This document shows positions 1-8,213 of a stretch of DNA of 12,462 nucleotides, one piece after another; position 1 is the stretch's first letter; every line of letters begins with the position of its first letter. The DNA is from Prevotellaceae bacterium (GTDB lineage: Bacteria > Bacteroidota > Bacteroidia > Bacteroidales > UBA932): contig JAIRXY010000112.1 in the NCBI GenBank assembly GCA_031268055.1, positions 1 through 12,462 on the forward strand, given 5' to 3'. Below the pieces are notes generated by a model, which did no database searches, was not told the origin of the DNA, and saw nothing but the letters and a program-made list of their open reading frames with translations. The position numbers were made by a program, and so were the translations under genes.

Positions 1-28
1 GTAATTCGTAATTCGTAATTCGTAATTT
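1..28 (+). repeat. 7-base tandem array upstream of the exporter gene
   Basis: GTAATTC occurs three times (1-7, 8-14, 15-21), followed by a variant GTAATTT (22-28). The array touches the window edge, so it may continue upstream. It ends 7 bases before the ATG at 36, leaving almost no other leader sequence visible. No Shine-Dalgarno sequence is seen. The same layout, a heptamer array and then a start codon, recurs at 6759, 8214, 8707 and 9708 with different units. Confidence 0.9.
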
Positions 29-35
29 ATTACAC

Positions 36-3000
36 ATGGTTCGGTTTTTTATCTCCATATATACGTACTTCTGCTCGCGCAGAAGGTTGCTGTTCGGGCT
101 GCTGGCCATGCTGGTGGTGGGGATGGTAATCTCGCTGTCGCGCATGAAGTATAGAGAGGATATTGCCGATTTTTTGCCTAACAGCAAGGAGAATGTGCAC
201 ATCAACGCCGTTTACCGTCAGGTTGGAAATTCCGGCAAGCTGATGGTTAGCTTTTCGATGAGGGATACCACCGCTCAGGTTGATACGGAGCTCCTTATTG
301 AGGCAATCGACGCCTTTGCGCTTTTGCTGGACGAGCTGGACAGCCTGCACACCATTCCCGAAGTTACGGCTCAGGTGGACGAAAGCCGGCTGCTGGATGT
401 GCTGGAGTTTGTTCAAAAAAATGCCCCCTACTTTCTTACGGAGGCCGACTATATCCGCATGGATACCCTGCTCTCGAAGGAGCGCATAGCCCAGCAGGTG
501 AGGGAATCCAAGCGGCTGCTGCTGCTCCCGTCGGGAAGCCTGATGCGGCAAAGCATTGCGGCAGACCCGCTGCACCTCTTTACTCCCCTGCTGCTAAAGT
601 TGAAAGATTTGCAGGCAGGCGACGGGGGCGGAGAGCTGACGGATGGCCACCTCTTTTCCGGCAACGGGCAGAAAGGGATGGTCATCCTCACATCGCCCTA
701 CGGCGCCAGCGAAACAGCCGGCAACGCGGCGCTCCTGCGCATGGTGAACAAGGCTATGCTGCGCACCGAGGCTGCCTTTCCCGACGTAGCAATCACCTGC
801 TTCGGAGCGCCTGCAATTGCCGTAACCAACGCCAGCCAAATAAAAAAGGATAGCGCGCTGGCCATCTCGCTCTCCGTGGCGCTGATACTCGCCCTGCTGA
901 TTTACTTTTTTCGCAGCGGGCGCAGCATCCTGCTCATCTTTGCTCCGGTTTTGTTCGGGTGGCTCTTTGCGCTGGCCTGCCTGTCCATTTTCAGGGAGAG
1001 CATTTCGGTTATCGCCGTGGGCGTTAGCTCGGTGTTTGTGGGCATTGCAGTCAACTACCCGCTGCACTTCATCGACCACCTCAAGCATCAGCCCAGCATG
1101 AGGCAGGCGCTCAAGGAAATCATCCCGCCCCTGCTGGTTGGGAACATCACCACGGTGGGCGCTTTCCTCAGCCTTGTATTCATCAGCTCCGACGCCATGC
1201 GCGACTTGGGGCTGTTCGGCTCGCTCCTGCTGGTGGGCACCATGCTGTTTGTGCTGATCTGCCTGCCGCACATCGTAAAGCCATGCGCCGCAACAGGGCA
1301 GCCCCGCCGCCTGCCCTTGGAGCGGCTGGCATCGTTTGCGCCCGAAACCAAAAGGTGGATTCTGTGGCCTGCGCTGCTCCTCACCTGCATCTTCCTGTAC
1401 TTTAGCCAGCTCACAGCCTTTGAGCCGGATATGAACAAAATTAGCTACATGACCGCGCAGCAGCGCAAGGACATGCGCTACCTTCAGCAGCTGACGGACA
1501 AGAAAGGCATGGAGGCTGTCTGCTTTGTTGCCGAGGGGCGGCAGCTGGACGAGGCGCTGGCGGTGTACGAGCAGAATGCGCCGCTGCTGGACTCCCTCCG
1601 CCGGACAGGGCTGATAGCAAGCAGCGCCGGCGCTACTACTTTTCTTGCCTCAAGGTCAGCGCAGCAAGCCCGCATTGCCCGCTGGGACGACTTCTGGAGC
1701 ACGCGGGGAGAGGCGGCGCTGCAGCAGCTGGAGAAAGCCGGTAGCCGCGAAGGATTCCGGCCGGGCGCCTTCGAGCCATTCGCCGAGCTGCTGCATGCGC
1801 GCTTTGCGCCTCAGGACGACGAGTACTTTACGCCCGTTACCTCGCTATCGGGCGGCGGCTACCTGCTGAAGGAAGATGGCCGCAGCATGGTAATCAGCCT
1901 GCTCTACTGCCACAAAGAGAAAACCGCCGAGCTGATGGAGGCGGTAGGGCAAGCCTCTGCCGGCACGCTTGCATTCAGCTCGAGCAGCGTAGGGCAGCAG
2001 ATGGTAGATTCGCTCTCCAGCGACTTCAGCTTTGTGCTCTACGCGTGCGGATTCGTTGTGCTCGCCTTCCTCACGCTCTCCTTCGGACGAATTGAGCTGA
2101 GCCTGCTCTCGTTCCTTCCGCTGGCGGCAAGCTGGGTGTGGATTCTGGGCATCATGCAGCTGGGCGACATGCGCTTCAACATTGTCAACATCATCCTCGC
2201 CACGTTCATCTTTGGGCAGGGCGACGACTACACCATTTTCATGACCGAAGGGCTGATGTACGAGTACGCCTACCGGCGAAAGATGCTGACCTCCTACAAG
2301 AACAGCATCGTTCTCTCTTCGCTCGTCATGTTAGCCGGCATTGGCACGTTGATTTTTGCCAAGCACCCCGCCATGCGCTCGCTGGCCGAGGTTACGATTA
2401 TCGGCATGTTCTCGGTGGTGGCCATGGCCTACATCATTCCGCCGCTCATATTCCGCTGGCTAACCCAGCGCGGAGGCCGCCTCCGCGAAATGCCTGTGAC
2501 GATAAGGCGGCTCGCCGTCTCCCTCTACGTTGGCGCTGTCTTTGTGTTAGGCTGCACGGCGCTTACCATCGCAGGCTTTGTGCTCCTGCGCTTTGGCCGG
2601 AAAAGCGAGCAGCGCAAAGCTCGCTACCACTCGCTGCTGCACCGCACGGCGGGCTTTGTCGTAAGGCATATCCCCAGCGTGAAGTTTGCCTGCGAAAATC
2701 TGTCCGGCGAAACGTTCGAAAAGCCTGCAATTATCATAAGCAACCACCAGTCGCACTTAGACCTGATGTGCCTAATGATGCTCACGCCCCGCCTGATTAT
2801 TCTGACCAACAGCTGGGTATGGAGCAACCCGTTCTACGGTCGCCTCATCAAGTATGCCGATTTTTACCCCGTTACCGACGGAGTAGAGCAGGGTCTGGGG
2901 CAACTTTCGGAGCTGGTGCAAAAGGGCTACTCCATCGTTGTGTTTCCCGAAGGAACGCGCTCGAAGGATTGCTCCATCCTGCGGTTTCACCGCGGGGCAT

Positions 3001-3638
3001 TCTACCTTGCAGAGGCGCTCAAGCTGGATATTGTGCCGGTTTTTCTGCACGGCGTGGGGCATGTGCTGCCCAAAAACGAGCTGACGCTGCGCAGCGGCGC
3101 CATCACCGTGCAGGTGCACCCGCGCATAGCGCCCAACGACGCCCGCTACGGGGCAGATTATGCCGCGCGCGCAAAGCTGCTAAGGCAACGCTACCGCGAA
3201 ACGCTGGAGGCGCTGTCGCAGCGGATAGAAACGGCGGCTTACTTCGGAAGCTTTGTGCGGCACAGCTACCTCTACAAGGGCGCCTCCATTGAGCGAAGCG
3301 TGCGCAGGGCGCTGAGGACAACCAGCTGCTACTCGCAGTGGGTCGACGCTTGCGCCGGAGCGGGTACCGCGCTGGTGCTCAACAGCGGTAATGGCGCATT
3401 TGCCCTTCTCCTTGCGCTGGTGCACAAGCGCATGCAGGTAGTGGCCGTAGACGGCGACGCCGACATGGTAGCCCTTGCGCAAGGGTGCGCGGGGCGCCCC
3501 TCCAACCTGAATGTTTACGAGGAGGCCGAGCTGCCCCCCAACGCGAGCTTCGACGTGGCCTACCTGCTGAATCCCGATGAAGCGATGCGAAAAAAATACT
3601 GCCGCTATAACCCACAAATCGTAGAAGCATATGGATAA
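36..3638 (+). CDS. MMPL/RND-type exporter fused to lysophospholipid acyltransferase and SAM-methyltransferase-like domain
   Basis: Inner-membrane fusion protein of 1200 residues. Residues 1-810 form two MMPL/RND-type halves. Each half has a large loop outside the membrane (about 37-270 and 460-660) and a helix bundle (about 273-411 with a lone helix at 18-35; about 664-805 after a helix at 441-459). The second half carries Asp-Asp-Tyr (730-732) at the position of the usual proton-relay pair; the first half has Asn-Tyr (340-341) there. A further helix (825-853) leads into a PlsC-type acyltransferase: NHQSHLD at 903-909 gives HX4D (His904, Asp909), and FPEGTRS lies at 970-976. Residues about 1070-1200 resemble a short class I SAM methyltransferase, with LNSGNGAF at 1115-1122 and acidic Asp1139. 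This three-domain architecture is an established Bacteroidota annotation class. Probable role: acylating and exporting a lipid-like product. The substrate is unknown. The stop overlaps the next gene by 8 bases. Confidence 0.93.
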   Translation: MVRFFISIYTYFCSRRRLLFGLLAMLVVGMVISLSRMKYREDIADFLPNSKENVHINAVYRQVGNSGKLMVSFSMRDTTAQVDTELLIEAIDAFALLLDELDSLHTIPEVTAQVDESRLLDVLEFVQKNAPYFLTEADYIRMDTLLSKERIAQQVRESKRLLLLPSGSLMRQSIAADPLHLFTPLLLKLKDLQAGDGGGELTDGHLFSGNGQKGMVILTSPYGASETAGNAALLRMVNKAMLRTEAAFPDVAITCFGAPAIAVTNASQIKKDSALAISLSVALILALLIYFFRSGRSILLIFAPVLFGWLFALACLSIFRESISVIAVGVSSVFVGIAVNYPLHFIDHLKHQPSMRQALKEIIPPLLVGNITTVGAFLSLVFISSDAMRDLGLFGSLLLVGTMLFVLICLPHIVKPCAATGQPRRLPLERLASFAPETKRWILWPALLLTCIFLYFSQLTAFEPDMNKISYMTAQQRKDMRYLQQLTDKKGMEAVCFVAEGRQLDEALAVYEQNAPLLDSLRRTGLIASSAGATTFLASRSAQQARIARWDDFWSTRGEAALQQLEKAGSREGFRPGAFEPFAELLHARFAPQDDEYFTPVTSLSGGGYLLKEDGRSMVISLLYCHKEKTAELMEAVGQASAGTLAFSSSSVGQQMVDSLSSDFSFVLYACGFVVLAFLTLSFGRIELSLLSFLPLAASWVWILGIMQLGDMRFNIVNIILATFIFGQGDDYTIFMTEGLMYEYAYRRKMLTSYKNSIVLSSLVMLAGIGTLIFAKHPAMRSLAEVTIIGMFSVVAMAYIIPPLIFRWLTQRGGRLREMPVTIRRLAVSLYVGAVFVLGCTALTIAGFVLLRFGRKSEQRKARYHSLLHRTAGFVVRHIPSVKFACENLSGETFEKPAIIISNHQSHLDLMCLMMLTPRLIILTNSWVWSNPFYGRLIKYADFYPVTDGVEQGLGQLSELVQKGYSIVVFPEGTRSKDCSILRFHRGAFYLAEALKLDIVPVFLHGVGHVLPKNELTLRSGAITVQVHPRIAPNDARYGADYAARAKLLRQRYRETLEALSQRIETAAYFGSFVRHSYLYKGASIERSVRRALRTTSCYSQWVDACAGAGTALVLNSGNGAFALLLALVHKRMQVVAVDGDADMVALAQGCAGRPSNLNVYEEAELPPNASFDVAYLLNPDEAMRKKYCRYNPQIVEAYG

Positions 3639-5121
3639 GCATGTAGTAGTGATAGGCAGCGGCTTGGGCGGGTTAACCTGCGGCTATATTCTGGCCAAAA
3701 ACGGATACCGCGTAAGCGTGCTCGAAAAAAACGCGCAGCTGGGCGGATGCCTGCAAAATTTTGTGCGCCACGGCGTGAAATTTGAAACCGGAATGCACTA
3801 TATCGGCAGCATGGAGGAGGGACAAACGCTCCACAGGTTTTTCCGCTACCTGTCGCTGCTACCCCACGTTAAGCTGCGGGCGCTGGACAGGATGGCCTAC
3901 GATGTGATCTCCATTGCAGGCGAGCGGTTTTCGTTCGCCAACGGCGAGGAGAATTTTGTAGAAACGCTGGCGCAACGCTTCCCCAGCGAGCGAAGCAACC
4001 TGCAGCGCTACTTTCAGCTCATCAACGGCGTTGCCGCCAGCTCGCCGCTGTACTCGCTACAGTACTCCAGCGCCATAGCCCTGCTCAACCCTGCGCACAT
4101 AAAGCGCAGCGCAAGCGAATTTATAGAATCCGTAACCGCCAACAAGCTCCTGCAGCAGGCGCTGGCAGGCAACCTCCCGCTGTACGCCGGCGTAAAAGAC
4201 AAAACTCCGCTCTACATCCATGCGCTGATTACCAACTTTTACAACGCAAGCACCTATCGCATAGCGGGAGGGAGCGACGTAATAGCCCATGCGCTGGTGC
4301 GCTCCATACGGGCAATGGGTGGATGCGCGCGCGCAAATGCGCAGGTTACCGGCATAAAGTGCGACGATAGCAAGGCCGTGAGCGTTGTGCTAAAGGACGG
4401 CGAGGAAATCACCGGCGACTACTTTATATCCAACATGCACCCGCTGCGAACGCTCGAGCTGCTGGACACGCACCTCATCCGCAAATCCTACCGCCAGCGA
4501 ATAGCTGGGCTGCAGAACACCGTTTCCAACTTTACGGTGTACATTCACTTCAAGAAAAACTCTCTCCCCTACTTCAACTCCAACCTCTACCACTACAACG
4601 AGCCTAACGTGTGGGAAGGCGGCGGCTACGCTCAGGACAAATGGCCGGGCAGCTTCCTCTACATGCACCTCTGCTCCTCCGTCGACCAGCAGCACGCCGA
4701 TGCCGCCATCCTGATGACCTACATGAACTTTGCAGATGTGGCAAAGTGGGAGGGCACGCGCATTGGACAAAGAGGTGAAGATTACGAAGCGCTTAAGCGG
4801 AAAAAGGCAGAGCTCATGCTCAACGAGCTGGAGAAGCAAATGCCCGGCACGCGGGCAAACATCGAACGGTACTACACCTCCACCCCGCTCACCTACCGCG
4901 ACTACACCGGTACGGAAAAAGGGTCGATGTATGGAATACTGCGCGACTGCACGGAGCCGGTACAGTCGATGGTATCGCAGCGAACAAAGATATCAAACCT
5001 GCTTCAAACAGGGCAAAACATAAATTCGCACGGGATACTCGGCGTGATTATCGGCGCTATCATCACCTCCGGAGAGCTGCTGGGCGTAAACAACATTTTA
5101 AAGCAAATAAACGATGCCTAA
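3631..5121 (+). CDS. FAD-dependent oxidoreductase, phytoene desaturase/retinol saturase-like (paralog 1)
   Basis: A 496-residue flavoprotein of the CrtI/RetSat class (COG1233-like), whose members desaturate or saturate conjugated polyene chains. An N-terminal Rossmann motif GSGLGG (9-14) with Glu32 at the end of the second strand binds FAD. The GMHYIG stretch (54-59) resembles retinol saturase-type proteins, and GQNINSHGILGV (461-472) corresponds to the C-terminal FAD-contact motif of the family. No signal peptide or clear transmembrane helix is seen, so the protein is cytoplasmic or peripheral. The start ATG sits inside the end of the exporter gene (ATGGATAA), which implies translational coupling. 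It is homologous over its full length to the next gene. The direction of reaction, whether desaturation, saturation or isomerisation, cannot be read from the sequence. Confidence 0.92.
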   Translation: MDKHVVVIGSGLGGLTCGYILAKNGYRVSVLEKNAQLGGCLQNFVRHGVKFETGMHYIGSMEEGQTLHRFFRYLSLLPHVKLRALDRMAYDVISIAGERFSFANGEENFVETLAQRFPSERSNLQRYFQLINGVAASSPLYSLQYSSAIALLNPAHIKRSASEFIESVTANKLLQQALAGNLPLYAGVKDKTPLYIHALITNFYNASTYRIAGGSDVIAHALVRSIRAMGGCARANAQVTGIKCDDSKAVSVVLKDGEEITGDYFISNMHPLRTLELLDTHLIRKSYRQRIAGLQNTVSNFTVYIHFKKNSLPYFNSNLYHYNEPNVWEGGGYAQDKWPGSFLYMHLCSSVDQQHADAAILMTYMNFADVAKWEGTRIGQRGEDYEALKRKKAELMLNELEKQMPGTRANIERYYTSTPLTYRDYTGTEKGSMYGILRDCTEPVQSMVSQRTKISNLLQTGQNINSHGILGVIIGAIITSGELLGVNNILKQINDA

Positions 5122-6649
5122 CAACATACAAAAAAAACAATCGGTAGCCATCATCGGGGGCGGCACGGGAGGCCTGTTCTGCGGCGCAATCCTGAGCAAG
5201 GAGGGCTACCGCGTGAGCGTCTTTGAGCAGCGACAAACGCTGGGCGGTGGGCTGCACAAGTTCACGCGCGAGGGGGTGGACTTTGAAACGGGAATGCACA
5301 TGGTGGGCGCCTTCCAGCAGGGAGGTACGCTCAACCGCATTTGCTCCTATCTGGGCATTATGGACAAGCTCTCAATACTTCCGGCGGACGACGACTGCTA
5401 CGAGCTTTTCCACATAGGATGCGACCAAAAAAAGTACCGCATGCCCCGCGGCGCAGCCCGCTTTGTGGAGGCAATGAGCGCCGAATTTCCGGACGAGAGA
5501 GAAAACATTGCCCGCTACATCCGTGCGCTGTACGACATTTGCGACGGGGTGAAGCTCTACAACCTTGAGCTCTACGAGCGCGCTTCCCAATGGCCATCCG
5601 CCAACTTTTTGGAGAGCGTGGGCAGCTTTATCAACTCCTTCACCGCCAACGAGCGGCTACGTGCTGCGCTGGCGCTGGGCAACCCGCTCTACGCAGGCGA
5701 CCGCTACAAAACGCCAGCTTACGTCCACGCGCTAATCACCAAGCTCTACATGGAGGGGGCAAGCCGCTTTGCCGGAGGAAGCCAGCAGCTGGCCGACGCC
5801 CTGTCTCAGGTCATCGTGCAGGCCGGCGGAGAAGTTTGTGCCGGCAACGGCGTAGTGCACGTCGACGTAAGCAAGGAGGAAAAAAGCGTTGACCACATCG
5901 TGACGGCAAGCGGCGCAGTGCGCAGGGCAGACTGGTACATTTCATCCATTCACCCCTCAGCGCTCTTCAAGCTGCTTGATACCTCAAAGCTGCAGCGCTC
6001 GTACTGGCAAAGAATAGACGCCATACCCAACACGTACTCGGCCTTTACGCTGTTCATCATAATGAAGCCCGGCGCATTCCCGTTCTTCAACTACACCTGC
6101 TACTACCAAGACGACTACGACATGACGTGGGAGCACGACGCATACACCGACGACACCTGGCCTAAAGGGCTAATGTGCATGACCCCGCCTGCAACAACGC
6201 ACGACGCTTTTGCCGAAAAAATGGTGGTGAGCTGCATCATGAACTTTGAAACCGTAAGGCAGTGGGAAAACACAGCTACCGGAAATCGAGGAGCGGCATA
6301 CAGCGCCTTCAAGCGGCGCTGCGAACAGCAGGTGTTGAGCAAGCTGGAGCTGGTATTCCCCGGCATACGCGCCTGCATCAAAAGCGTCTACAGCGCCACG
6401 CCGCTTACCATTCGCGACTACGGCAACCAGAAGGAAGGCGCGCTGTACGGCGTAAAAAAGGACTGCAACAACATGCCGCGCTCCTACATTGCCGTGCACA
6501 CCAAGCTGAAAAACCTGCTGCTGACAGGGCAAAACATTAACCTGCACGGAATTTTGGGCGTATCGCTAACGGCAATCCACACCTGCGCAGAGCTGGTTGG
6601 AATGGAGTATTTACTTGGCAAAATAAACGACAAAAATGCTAAATTTTGA
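5114..6649 (+). CDS. FAD-dependent oxidoreductase, phytoene desaturase/retinol saturase-like (paralog 2)
   Basis: A 511-residue paralog of the preceding gene, very likely from tandem duplication. FAD motif GGGTGG is at 15-20 with acidic Glu38, GMHMVG at 60-65, and the C-terminal GQNINLHGILGV at 472-483 differs from paralog 1 at a single position. Central blocks such as the PLYAG...KTP..HALIT region are also shared, while the two N-terminal substrate-side regions differ more. The start overlaps the previous stop by 8 bases (ATGCCTAA), the same arrangement as at 3631, so the three genes form one operon. Paired CrtI-type proteins can act in sequence or as a heterodimer; which applies here is unknown. 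The coding region ends in TAAATTTTGAAG (6640-6651), a 12-mer that recurs at the stop of the radical SAM gene. Confidence 0.92.
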   Translation: MPNNIQKKQSVAIIGGGTGGLFCGAILSKEGYRVSVFEQRQTLGGGLHKFTREGVDFETGMHMVGAFQQGGTLNRICSYLGIMDKLSILPADDDCYELFHIGCDQKKYRMPRGAARFVEAMSAEFPDERENIARYIRALYDICDGVKLYNLELYERASQWPSANFLESVGSFINSFTANERLRAALALGNPLYAGDRYKTPAYVHALITKLYMEGASRFAGGSQQLADALSQVIVQAGGEVCAGNGVVHVDVSKEEKSVDHIVTASGAVRRADWYISSIHPSALFKLLDTSKLQRSYWQRIDAIPNTYSAFTLFIIMKPGAFPFFNYTCYYQDDYDMTWEHDAYTDDTWPKGLMCMTPPATTHDAFAEKMVVSCIMNFETVRQWENTATGNRGAAYSAFKRRCEQQVLSKLELVFPGIRACIKSVYSATPLTIRDYGNQKEGALYGVKKDCNNMPRSYIAVHTKLKNLLLTGQNINLHGILGVSLTAIHTCAELVGMEYLLGKINDKNAKF

Positions 6650-6733
6650 AGCGGGCGCCTAAAAGAAAGACGCCAATGACGTCGCTGCCGTATATCCCGC
6701 AGGGTTTGGCTTGCGCCGTCAGCAATTCAGAGC

Positions 6734-6758
6734 TTAAAAATTAAAAATCAGAAATCAC
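6734..6758 (+). repeat. Decaying 7-base array before the radical SAM gene
   Basis: TTAAAAA occurs at 6734-6740 and 6741-6747, then AAATCAG and AAATCAC (6745-6751, 6752-6758, overlapping phase) run directly into the ATG at 6759. The 7-base period persists while the unit changes. The rest of this 109-base gap (6650-6733) contains a G+C-richer segment with only weak short inverted repeats and no recognisable promoter or terminator. Confidence 0.7.
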
Positions 6759-8039
6759 ATGAACTTAAAGCTGATTTACCCAAGGTGGGAAAAGCTGAAG
6801 GGGCAAACAACGTTCAACCTTCCGCCTCACGGGCCGGTTGCGTTTGCCGCAGCGCTGCCCGAATATGTAAACGTTTCGTTTACCGATGAAAATGTGGAGG
6901 ACATCGATTTTGACGCCGACTGCGAGCTGGTCGCCATCTCCATGATGCTTAGCACGCAGGTAAAGCGCGGGTGGGCTATTGCCGACGAATTTCGGAGGCG
7001 AGGCAAAAAGGCGCTATTTGGAGGGATTGCCACCATGCTCCACGCCGAAGAAACGCTTACCCACGCCGACTCGGTATTCCTTGGCGAAGCCGAAGGCCGC
7101 ATGGAGCAGGTGCTTGAGGACTACCGCAGCGGGGCGCTCAAAAAGGTGTACAGCTACATGGCGCAGCACCCTCCCATAGAGCTGGTAGGGCCGGCAAGGA
7201 GAGACCTGTACCGGCGAGAGCTCTACAACCACAAGGGCGTGCAGATGGTAGATCTGTTTCACGCCTCGCGCGGATGCCGCTTCAGCTGCTACCCCTGCGC
7301 CGTTGCCTACCTTGGCGGGAGAGCGTTCCGGCCGCGGCCGTTGGACAAGGTTGTCGAAGAAATGGCAACCATCGACAACAACCGGCTCTTTATTGTGGAC
7401 AACTCGCTGGCGCAGGACAAGAAGTGGGAGGCCGAGCTCTTCAAGGAGCTTATCCCATTCAAAAAAAAGTGGATAAGCCACACCATCGAAGACGACCCCA
7501 AAATTCTTGACCTTGCGGCGCAGGCGGGAGCGTGGTACGTGTACCAAGCCGTTTACGACACCTCCAGCTACATCAAAGAGCGCGTAAAGCGCTACCACGA
7601 CCACGGAATTGGCGTAGAGGGAACTATCCTGCTGGGGCTGGACAACCAGACCGAGGACGACGTAAAGCGGCTGATAGATTTCTTGCTTGAGATAGACTTG
7701 GATCTGGCGGAGTTTACGGTAATGACGCCCTTTCCCCACACCAAGGGCTACGACGACCTGCTGCGGCAGGGGCGCATCTTCGACTTCGACTGGAATCACT
7801 ACAACGCAGGGCAGGTAGTCTTTCATCCAAAGCACATGACGGCAGAGCGCCTGCAGGAGCTTTACGGATACGCATGGGAGGCGTTTTACAGGCACGAATC
7901 GCAGGAGTCGCGCATGTTTCGTCTTTTTTGCAGCGTAGCCATCCGCGAAATGAACGAAGGGACTTACCGCCCGCGCAACAGAGCGCTGGCAAACAAGTCT
8001 TTTGGCAAAGAAGTAGCTCGAAAGAGCTTGGAGCCGTAA
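6759..8039 (+). CDS. Radical SAM protein with N-terminal B12-binding-like domain
   Basis: A 426-residue cytoplasmic enzyme. The radical SAM cluster motif is CRFSCYPC (173-180), giving Cys173, Cys177 and Cys180 in the canonical CX3CX2C spacing that binds a 4Fe-4S cluster and SAM. Residues 1-135 look like a Rossmann-type cobalamin-binding domain (EGR and GEAE-type region near 108-114), but the classical DxHxxG cobalamin-ligand motif is absent, as in many radical SAM proteins with this N-terminal region. Later conserved-looking segments include HTIEDDP (241-247) and GTILLGLD (288-295). Known relatives include methyltransferases and cyclases that act on lipids, tetrapyrroles and hopanoids; the reaction here is unknown. 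It follows the operon after a 109-base gap in the same direction. Its place beside polyene-type oxidoreductases suggests tailoring of the same product. Confidence 0.9.
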   Translation: MNLKLIYPRWEKLKGQTTFNLPPHGPVAFAAALPEYVNVSFTDENVEDIDFDADCELVAISMMLSTQVKRGWAIADEFRRRGKKALFGGIATMLHAEETLTHADSVFLGEAEGRMEQVLEDYRSGALKKVYSYMAQHPPIELVGPARRDLYRRELYNHKGVQMVDLFHASRGCRFSCYPCAVAYLGGRAFRPRPLDKVVEEMATIDNNRLFIVDNSLAQDKKWEAELFKELIPFKKKWISHTIEDDPKILDLAAQAGAWYVYQAVYDTSSYIKERVKRYHDHGIGVEGTILLGLDNQTEDDVKRLIDFLLEIDLDLAEFTVMTPFPHTKGYDDLLRQGRIFDFDWNHYNAGQVVFHPKHMTAERLQELYGYAWEAFYRHESQESRMFRLFCSVAIREMNEGTYRPRNRALANKSFGKEVARKSLEP

Positions 8040-8041
8040 AT

Positions 8042-8055
8042 TTTGAAGTTTGAAT
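8042..8055 (+). repeat. Opposite-polarity heptamer pair after the radical SAM stop
   Basis: TTTGAAG (8042-8048) and TTTGAAT (8049-8055) follow the stop codon at 8037-8039. The reverse complement of the pair matches ATTCAAA-ATTCAAA at 8687-8700 in 13 of 14 positions. TTTGAATG (8049-8056) is also perfectly complementary to CATTCAAA (8101-8108) in the same gap, so a long-loop RNA hairpin is possible. There is no U-tract, so this is not called a terminator. Confidence 0.65.
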
Positions 8056-8126
8056 GGGTGCAATGTCGATGAAGTTATTCTAATTAACCCCGCACAAATC
8101 CATTCAAAATTCCAAAATCGGTCTTC

Positions 8127-8153
8127 ATCCGTTCAATCCGTATCATCCGCGTG
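8127..8153 (+). repeat. 9-base-period ATCCG motif array
   Basis: ATCCG occurs at 8127, 8136 and 8145, exactly 9 bases apart, with variable 4-base spacers. The form resembles dispersed intergenic sequence of the ATCCGT type that I associate with many environmental Bacteroidota genomes; this is from memory and unverified. Different 9-base-period motifs occur at 9616-9642 and 11042-11059. Function is unknown. It lies within the 174-base gap 8040-8213, which otherwise holds heptamer arrays and no clear promoter. Confidence 0.6.
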
Positions 8154-8178
8154 CTATCATTGACGACATGAGGATTTC

Positions 8179-8210
8179 ATTCTTAATTCTTAATTCTTAA
8201 TTCTTAATTT
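8179..8210 (+). repeat. 7-base tandem array before the Cys-rich protein gene
   Basis: ATTCTTA occurs four times without error (8179-8206), then a partial ATTT, then CCC and the ATG at 8214. The unit is a rotation of the TTAATTC unit found at 9674-9694. The reverse complement of an 11-base piece, ATTCTTAATTC, occurs at 8587-8597 at the end of the same gene, so the gene is bracketed by inverted copies. Confidence 0.92.
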
Positions 8211-8213
8211 CCC

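Noticed and set aside
2138..3292. A 384-codon + strand frame inside the exporter gene in another reading frame
   Set aside because: Its product is His/Arg/Ala-rich with no family features, and it lies wholly inside the well-supported acyltransferase and membrane region of the real gene.
6650..6700. Riboswitch or small RNA in the gap before the radical SAM gene, for example a cobalamin riboswitch
   Set aside because: The gap is only 109 bases, too short for a cobalamin aptamer, no B12-box-like element is visible, and only 4-5 base inverted repeats occur.
7014..8063. A 349-codon minus-strand open frame opposite the radical SAM gene
   Set aside because: The + strand frame has the CX3CX2C motif and family features. 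The minus frame is a by-product of G+C-rich codon use, with no recognisable domain and no leader.
8179..8210. CRISPR array or phage attachment site at the tandem repeats
   Set aside because: The units are 7 bases long with no spacers, no cas or integrase genes are nearby, and the arrays recur with different sequences.
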